This document shows positions 42,117 to 46,266 of a stretch of 46,266 nucleotides of DNA, piece by piece. The translations under genes were made by a program, and so were the position numbers. The notes under the pieces are model-generated. The model saw only the letters and a list, made by a program, of their open reading frames with translations, did not search any database and was not told the DNA's origin. Origin of the DNA: Paracoccus sp. JM45 (GTDB lineage Bacteria; Pseudomonadota; Alphaproteobacteria; Rhodobacterales; Rhodobacteraceae); assembly GCF_003590715.1 (NCBI RefSeq), contig NZ_QQVY01000015.1:1-46266 (forward strand), given 5' to 3'. Within the stretch, counting starts at the first letter, position 1. Every line of letters begins with the position of its first letter.

Positions 42117-43934
42117 CTAATTGAAGTTGAAACCGCCGTCGGCGGGGGCAGGTTCTGCGGCACCTTCGGCGGGGGCCGGTCCGTTGCCAAAGTTGAACCC
42201 ACCACCCGCCGGCGCGGCTGGGGCCGCTTTGCCGTTATTGCCGCCGCCGAAGTTGAACCCGCTATCGCCGGTGGCAGGTACGCTCGTCGTGGCCGGACCG
42301 CCAAAATTCAAACCGGACCCGCCTTCTGTACTTGTGGCAGGCACAACCGTGCGTTGACGGCTGTCATCGTAATGCGTAACCAGCCCGGGTATGAAGATCA
42401 CCAGCATGATAATGGCGAACTGCAATCCGATATAGGGCAGCACGCCGCGATAGATTTCGCTGGTCTGCACCTTTGGCATCATTTCGCCCGAAACGGGATC
42501 GCGTCGTTCGTTGGATGGCGTCACCGAGCGCAGATAGAAAAGCGCAAATCCAAAAGGCGGCGTCAGAAACGATGTCTGAAGGTTCAGCGACAGAATGACG
42601 CCGAACCAGATCAGATCTATCCCAAGCGTCTGCGCCACCGGCGCCAGCAAAGGCACAAGAATAAACGCAATTTCGAAGAAGTCTAAGAAACAGCCCAAAA
42701 TAAAGATCACGATCGTGACGACGATCAGAAATCCGATCTGCCCACCTGGCAGGCCCAACAGCAGTTCCTCGATCCAGACCTGGCCGTTGACGCCATAGAA
42801 CGTCAGGCCAAAGACGCGTGCGCCCAACAGGATCAGCAGGACAAAGGCCGACAACTTGGCAGTGGCCATGACCGCCGACGCCAATGCCGCCAAGCTAAGA
42901 CGGCGTTTGCCTAGCGCCAGAAGAACGGCACCGACTGCCCCCATCGCGCCTCCCTCCGTCGGCGTTGCGATTCCCAGAAAGATCGTGCCCAGGACCAAAA
43001 AGATCAACGCCAGTGGTGGGATCAGGACGATGATGATCGCCTCTGACAGACGCGACAGGATAGCAAGCTTAAACCGCTGATTTGCCAGTGCGATGGCATA
43101 GCAGACAGCAACCGCGATCGCGCTGGCGAAGACCAGCCGTGTTGCAGGCACCATATTAGAAAACAACAAGCGCGACGAAACCATGTAGAGAACGACCGCC
43201 AGCACAATCATCGCCAGCAACGATCCGATGCCGTTACCCAAACGCCGCTCTTCGGGTGGAAGGGCGGGCACGCTGGCGGGCCGAAAAATGGCCAGCGCTG
43301 CGATATAGAGGCAATAGACGGCAATCACGATCAGTGCCGGCCAGACAGCGCCCACATACATGTCCCCGACGGATACACCAAGCTGATCCGCCATGACGAT
43401 CAGCACCAGCGATGGCGGCACGATCTGTGCCAGCGTTCCGGCGGCGGCAATTGTCCCTAGGGCAACCGATTGATCATAGCGATAGCGCTGCATCACCGGC
43501 AGAGAAATCAATCCCATCGCAATGACCGATGCGGCAACCACACCCGTAGTCGCCCCCAGCAGGGCGCCAACAAGAATGACGGCGAACGCGACACCACCGC
43601 GCAACGGTCCGAACAGTTGCCCTACCGTATCCAGCAAATCCTCGGCCATGCCCGAGCGTTCCAGAATAAGCCCCATGAAGGTGAAGAATGGAATCGCCAG
43701 CAATGTCTCGTTCGACATAATACCGAAGACCCGTTCGGGCATGGCGCGCATAAGAGGCCAGAACAGGTTGATGTCGCTGGAGTATTCAGAAAGGCCAACA
43801 CCGATAGCGAAAAAGAACAACCCGCCCGCCGCAAGGGTCAGCGCAACGGGGTATCCCAGCAGCAGTAATCCCATGACGCTGATAAACATGATCGGGGCCA
43901 GATTGTGCGCGATGATTTCAAGCACGGCAATCAT
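42117..43934 (-). CDS. dctM: TRAP transporter large permease (DctM) with a repetitive tail
   Basis: A 605-residue membrane protein with about twelve helices of the DctM/TRAP large-subunit class: MGLILERSGMAEDLLDTVG, VVAASVIAMGLISLPVM, TPTEGGAMGAVGAV and LQTSFLTPPFGFALFYL. The conserved transporter ends near residue 522. The last 83 residues are low-complexity with four spaced motifs, GLNF (541) and GFNF (559, 579, 601), within Pro/Ala/Gly linkers. Such a tail is not usual for DctM. The start overlaps the small-permease stop by 4 bases. Confidence 0.9.
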   Translation of the reverse strand: MIAVLEIIAHNLAPIMFISVMGLLLLGYPVALTLAAGGLFFFAIGVGLSEYSSDINLFWPLMRAMPERVFGIMSNETLLAIPFFTFMGLILERSGMAEDLLDTVGQLFGPLRGGVAFAVILVGALLGATTGVVAASVIAMGLISLPVMQRYRYDQSVALGTIAAAGTLAQIVPPSLVLIVMADQLGVSVGDMYVGAVWPALIVIAVYCLYIAALAIFRPASVPALPPEERRLGNGIGSLLAMIVLAVVLYMVSSRLLFSNMVPATRLVFASAIAVAVCYAIALANQRFKLAILSRLSEAIIIVLIPPLALIFLVLGTIFLGIATPTEGGAMGAVGAVLLALGKRRLSLAALASAVMATAKLSAFVLLILLGARVFGLTFYGVNGQVWIEELLLGLPGGQIGFLIVVTIVIFILGCFLDFFEIAFILVPLLAPVAQTLGIDLIWFGVILSLNLQTSFLTPPFGFALFYLRSVTPSNERRDPVSGEMMPKVQTSEIYRGVLPYIGLQFAIIMLVIFIPGLVTHYDDSRQRTVVPATSTEGGSGLNFGGPATTSVPATGDSGFNFGGGNNGKAAPAAPAGGGFNFGNGPAPAEGAAEPAPADGGFNFN

Positions 43935-44530
43935 GTCGTGGGTCCGCTTGGTTTGCTGCGGGATACCGCAGGATCGGCGATTGCCACATCGGCCTCATTA
44001 TTCGGTGGCGTATCGGCGGAAATCGTAAGAGCGCCGGTCAGCTTTGCAAAGCATTTTATGATCTCGGACACACCTTGGACCAACAGCAGGACGAACCCCG
44101 CCAGGATAAAGAACTTGGCTGGCCAGCGGACAAGGCCGCCCGCGTCGCTGGACTGCTCACCCGACACAAACGAGGTCATGAAGAACGGCCAAGACAGATA
44201 GACCATGACCGCCGCAAACGGGATCAGGAACAGCATATGACAGATCAGATCGATCAGGACCCGCCTCCGCGGGCCCAGCATGTTGGAAAGGACATCAACG
44301 CGCACATGTCCGTCATCGCGTAGGGTCCATGCTGCGCAAAGCATGAATACCGCGCCGAACAAATACCACTGTGCTTCCAGCCACGCATTGGACGACATGT
44401 TGAACGATTTGCGCAAGACGGCATTTCCAGCACTGATGGCGATGGCAGCCACCAACAGCCACGCAACGCAGCGCCCGATCCACCCATTAAGGCGGTCAAT
44501 CGCGTTTGCACATTTCAAAAGGCCCGTCAC
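43931..44530 (-). CDS. dctQ: TRAP transporter small permease (DctQ)
   Basis: A 199-residue membrane protein with four helices, the DctQ subunit that joins the binding protein to the large permease. Segments include LNGWIGRCVAWLLVAAIA, WLEAQWYLFGAVFMLCAAW and HVRVDVLSNMLGPRRR, which are typical. The start is GTG 44530; no ATG lies near. It overlaps the DctM gene as ATGA. Its promoter lies in 44531-44741. Confidence 0.88.
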   Translation of the reverse strand: MTGLLKCANAIDRLNGWIGRCVAWLLVAAIAISAGNAVLRKSFNMSSNAWLEAQWYLFGAVFMLCAAWTLRDDGHVRVDVLSNMLGPRRRVLIDLICHMLFLIPFAAVMVYLSWPFFMTSFVSGEQSSDAGGLVRWPAKFFILAGFVLLLVQGVSEIIKCFAKLTGALTISADTPPNNEADVAIADPAVSRSKPSGPTT

Positions 44531-44741
44531 GATGACATGCCTGTAACATTTTTTGCAGACATTTAGAACGCTCCACTCTCCTATTGGCTTCGATTATGGA
44601 GGCCCCGTTCCGGATGTAAACCAAATTTGATTTGGACCATGACATGACGTAGGGGTCGGGATGTACTGAACAACCTCATGTCTTGTGGACGCCTTCTTTG
44701 CTACTTCTGAGGCCAGCAAGCCATAATAGGTACAGGTAATT
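44531..44741 (-). promoter_or_regulatory. Upstream region of the TRAP permease genes
   Basis: No gene is supported in these 211 bases. They must contain the promoter for dctQ-dctM on the minus strand. The right side merges with IS debris at 44742. Confidence 0.4.
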
Positions 44742-44876
44742 TGACTGAAAATTTCAAACGCTATACGGCGGTGCGGATCACGGAACGGGGCTATCCGACG
44801 AAGAAGCTTTCGGCTCGGCATCAGCACGCATTCACTCTACGCTTGAAGGAGCAGGTGCGCAAAGACGGTGTTTTGT
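44742..44876 (+). pseudogene. Decayed IS3-family OrfA fragment
   Basis: The reading NFKRYTAVRITERGYPTKKL then SARHQHAFTLRLKEQVRK resembles the HTH start of IS3-family OrfA proteins (ITERGYP is the anchor), but no start codon or strong match continues. It ends at TGA near 44876. Identification is tentative. Confidence 0.5.
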
Positions 44877-44937
44877 GATACCAAGAAGGAAGAGTTGGTC
44901 GCAGGATTTCGGACCAGTTGCTAAGCTTTCGGGACTG

Positions 44938-45189
44938 ATGAAGGACCGCTCCCAGATAACGAAACGCAAGCGCTATACATCTGAGTTCAAGGTGAAGGTG
45001 GCTTTGGAAGCCATTCGCGAGGAACTGACGACGGCCGAGCTGGCCAAAAAATACGACATTCACCCGACGATGATCACCGGCTGGAAGACAGCGGCGACCC
45101 TGAACATTGCCGCCGCGTTTGATGGCAATGTGACAACTGCGCCGTCGGTTTCTGATCAGGATCTGGAAAAACTTCACGCCAAAATCTGA
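44938..45189 (+). pseudogene. IS3-family OrfA
   Basis: The OrfA reading begins MKDRSQITKRKRYTSEFKVK and contains the HTH ELAKKYDIHPTMITGWKTAA. It ends LHAKI at 45189. In intact relatives the reading continues GQLVxERDF; here a stop falls at that point and QLVLERDF follows directly after it in frame, so it is probably cut by a nonsense mutation. Confidence 0.8.
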
Positions 45190-45212
45190 CAGCTTGTCTT
45201 GGAACGAGATTT

Positions 45213-46111
45213 TTGGCCAGTGCCTCCCAGCCTTATCCTCGGGACTGCAGGCAAAAGGCGGTAAAGCAGGATCATCCTGATATAAGCGTACGCCAGCAAT
45301 GCGTGCTGCTCTGCCTGTCGCGCGCGGCGCTGTACTCTCAACCGCGGGGCGAAAGCGCCGGGAACCTGCGTTTAGTGGAAATTATCGACAGGCAGTTCTT
45401 GGAAACGCCGTGGTATGGCTCCCGGCAGATGGCCCGCCACATGCAACGGGAAGGCCACAATTGTGGGCAACACTAGGTGCGCCGCCTGATGAAGCTGATG
45501 CGGCTTGTCCCGATCTATCAAGAGCCCAAGACCAGCAAAAAACATCCCGCGCACAAGATATACCCATCTCTTCTTAGAGAATTGCCTATCACCCGACCAA
45601 ACCAGGTCTGGTGCACCGACATTACCTACATCCCGATGCGGCGCGGGTTTCTTTACCTGGTTGCCGTGATGGACTGGTTCAGCCGCAAAGTCCTGAGTTG
45701 GCGGCTCTCGAATACCATGAACGTGGGGTTCTGCGTCGAGGCATTGAAAGATGCGTTGACTCGATACGGTCCGCCGGAAATCTTCAACCCGGATCAAGGG
45801 TCGCAGTTCACCAGCACAGATTTCACCGACGTGCTGCGCGACGCCAAGGTCAAGATTTCCATGGATGAACTTGGACGATGGATCGACAATCGAATGATCG
45901 AACGGCTCTGGCGGTCGCTGAACCGAAGGACCGCGCAGCGAAATACGAGTGCGTCTATCTCAACGCCTTTGAGACCGGTTCAGAGGCGAGTCGTGGGATC
46001 GGCGCGTGGCTCAGCTACTACAACAAAAAACGCCCGCACTCACCGCATGGCCTGCTGACCCCGGCAGAGGCCTATGATACTCAAGACTCGAACCTGAAAG
46101 CTGCCGCCTGA
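45213..46111 (+). pseudogene. IS3-family OrfB integrase, broken
   Basis: The DDE integrase subunit. It reads CLSRAALYSQPRGES, then a TAG stop after HNCGQH (45474-45476), then VRRLMKLMRLVPIYQEP, PNQVWCTDITYIPMRRGF (first Asp), FNPDQGSQFTS (second Asp) and IERLWRSL (Glu). After WRSL about 20 extra bases (ending near 45945) change the frame, and the C-terminus YECVYLNAFETGSE to LLTPAEAYD follows. Both the stop and the frame change would prevent expression of a full integrase. Confidence 0.85.
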
Positions 46112-46162
46112 CATGAAACCAATGCGAAAGCTTATTGCGGCAGAAAACTGGTCGAAAAACTA

Positions 46163-46266
46163 GGGCCCGTGGACAATCATACTTCCCATAGGTTTTGATT
46201 TCTGATTCAAATCTCCCAAACGGAGGTTGGGATGAACGAGCAGCGCTTTGTGGTGACGGATCGTGT
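46163..46266 (+). mobile_element. Left end of an IS5-family element running off the window
   Basis: The end GGGCCCGTGGACA, preceded by CTA, is the same as the scar at 17304-17316. A 70-bp leader with GGAGGTTGG leads to a start codon at 46232. The body lies beyond the right edge. Confidence 0.75.
46232..46266 (+). CDS. IS5-family transposase, N-terminal start (partial)
   Basis: The first 11 codons MNEQRFVVTDR match the typical opening of one IS5-family transposase group (R-F-V-V-T-D). GGAGG lies ten bases upstream. The rest is outside the window. Confidence 0.65.
   Translation, partial: MNEQRFVVTDR

Larger units (their letters stand above)
44938..46162 (+). mobile_element. IS3-family element (approximate span)
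   Basis: The element contains OrfA (44938-45189) and OrfB (45213-46111) followed by about 50 bases ending CTGGTCGAAAAACTA, which borders the next element. The left terminal repeat was not located with confidence. The transposase genes are broken. Confidence 0.65.

Overview
The window looks like a GC-rich alphaproteobacterial replicon, most probably of the Rhodobacteraceae (Roseobacter-type). I infer this from the TakP-like TRAP system, the Rhizobium-type L-rhamnose locus, the urea/amide ABC operon and the many IS families typical of IS-loaded marine rhodobacters. This rests on recognising protein families, not on a marker gene; no rRNA or tRNA gene was seen.

Layout. 1-3780 is a nest of insertion sequences: the 3' part of an IS630 transposase, then a decayed IS5-type (IS427-like) transposase split by an IS66 element whose 8-bp target duplication can still be read. 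3846-17284 is an amide/urea nitrogen island: a hybrid PAS histidine kinase, then (minus strand) urtA-urtB-urtC-urtD-urtE-fmdA-fmdB, and divergently a 1111-residue NCS1-transporter/histidine kinase/receiver fusion followed by a REC-LuxR response regulator. 17301-20000 holds a truncated FAD-binding photolyase-like gene, a DCC-family protein, a FrnE/DsbA-like protein, a DedA protein and a small membrane protein. 20211-21813 is a cobalt-type nitrile hydratase operon (alpha, beta, accessory protein), followed 20 bp later by a decayed IS5-family copy.

22947-33735 is a full L-rhamnose catabolic locus: rhaD-rhaI on the minus strand and, divergently, rhaR-rhaS-rhaT-rhaP-rhaQ-rhaU-rhaK. The 180-bp divergent region carries repeated TTGATTGA-type sites that may be RhaR operators. 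33749-38865 is accessory DNA: a solo IS5 end, a secreted YHYH protein, a MarR regulator behind a hexanucleotide repeat, small proteins, an HNH-like protein and a secreted GH16 glycanase with RTX repeats. 39041-40423 is a second IS graveyard (IS5, IS110, IS3). 40923-44530 is a TakP-type TRAP transporter with the binding protein convergent to the two permease genes. 44742 to the end is again IS3 and IS5 DNA.

How it fits together. Nitrile hydratase turns nitriles into amides, the Urt/Fmd ABC system imports urea or short amides, and the formamidase-family enzyme releases ammonia and a carboxylate. The transporter-like sensor kinase and its response regulator are divergent from that operon and are the natural candidates for its control. 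The rhamnose and TRAP loci supply carbon. The most unusual single gene is the NCS1-kinase fusion. The tandem GFNF-type tail of the TRAP permease, a 16-bp palindrome upstream of a 36-residue ORF, and the hairpins placed after binding-protein genes are other signals worth a look.
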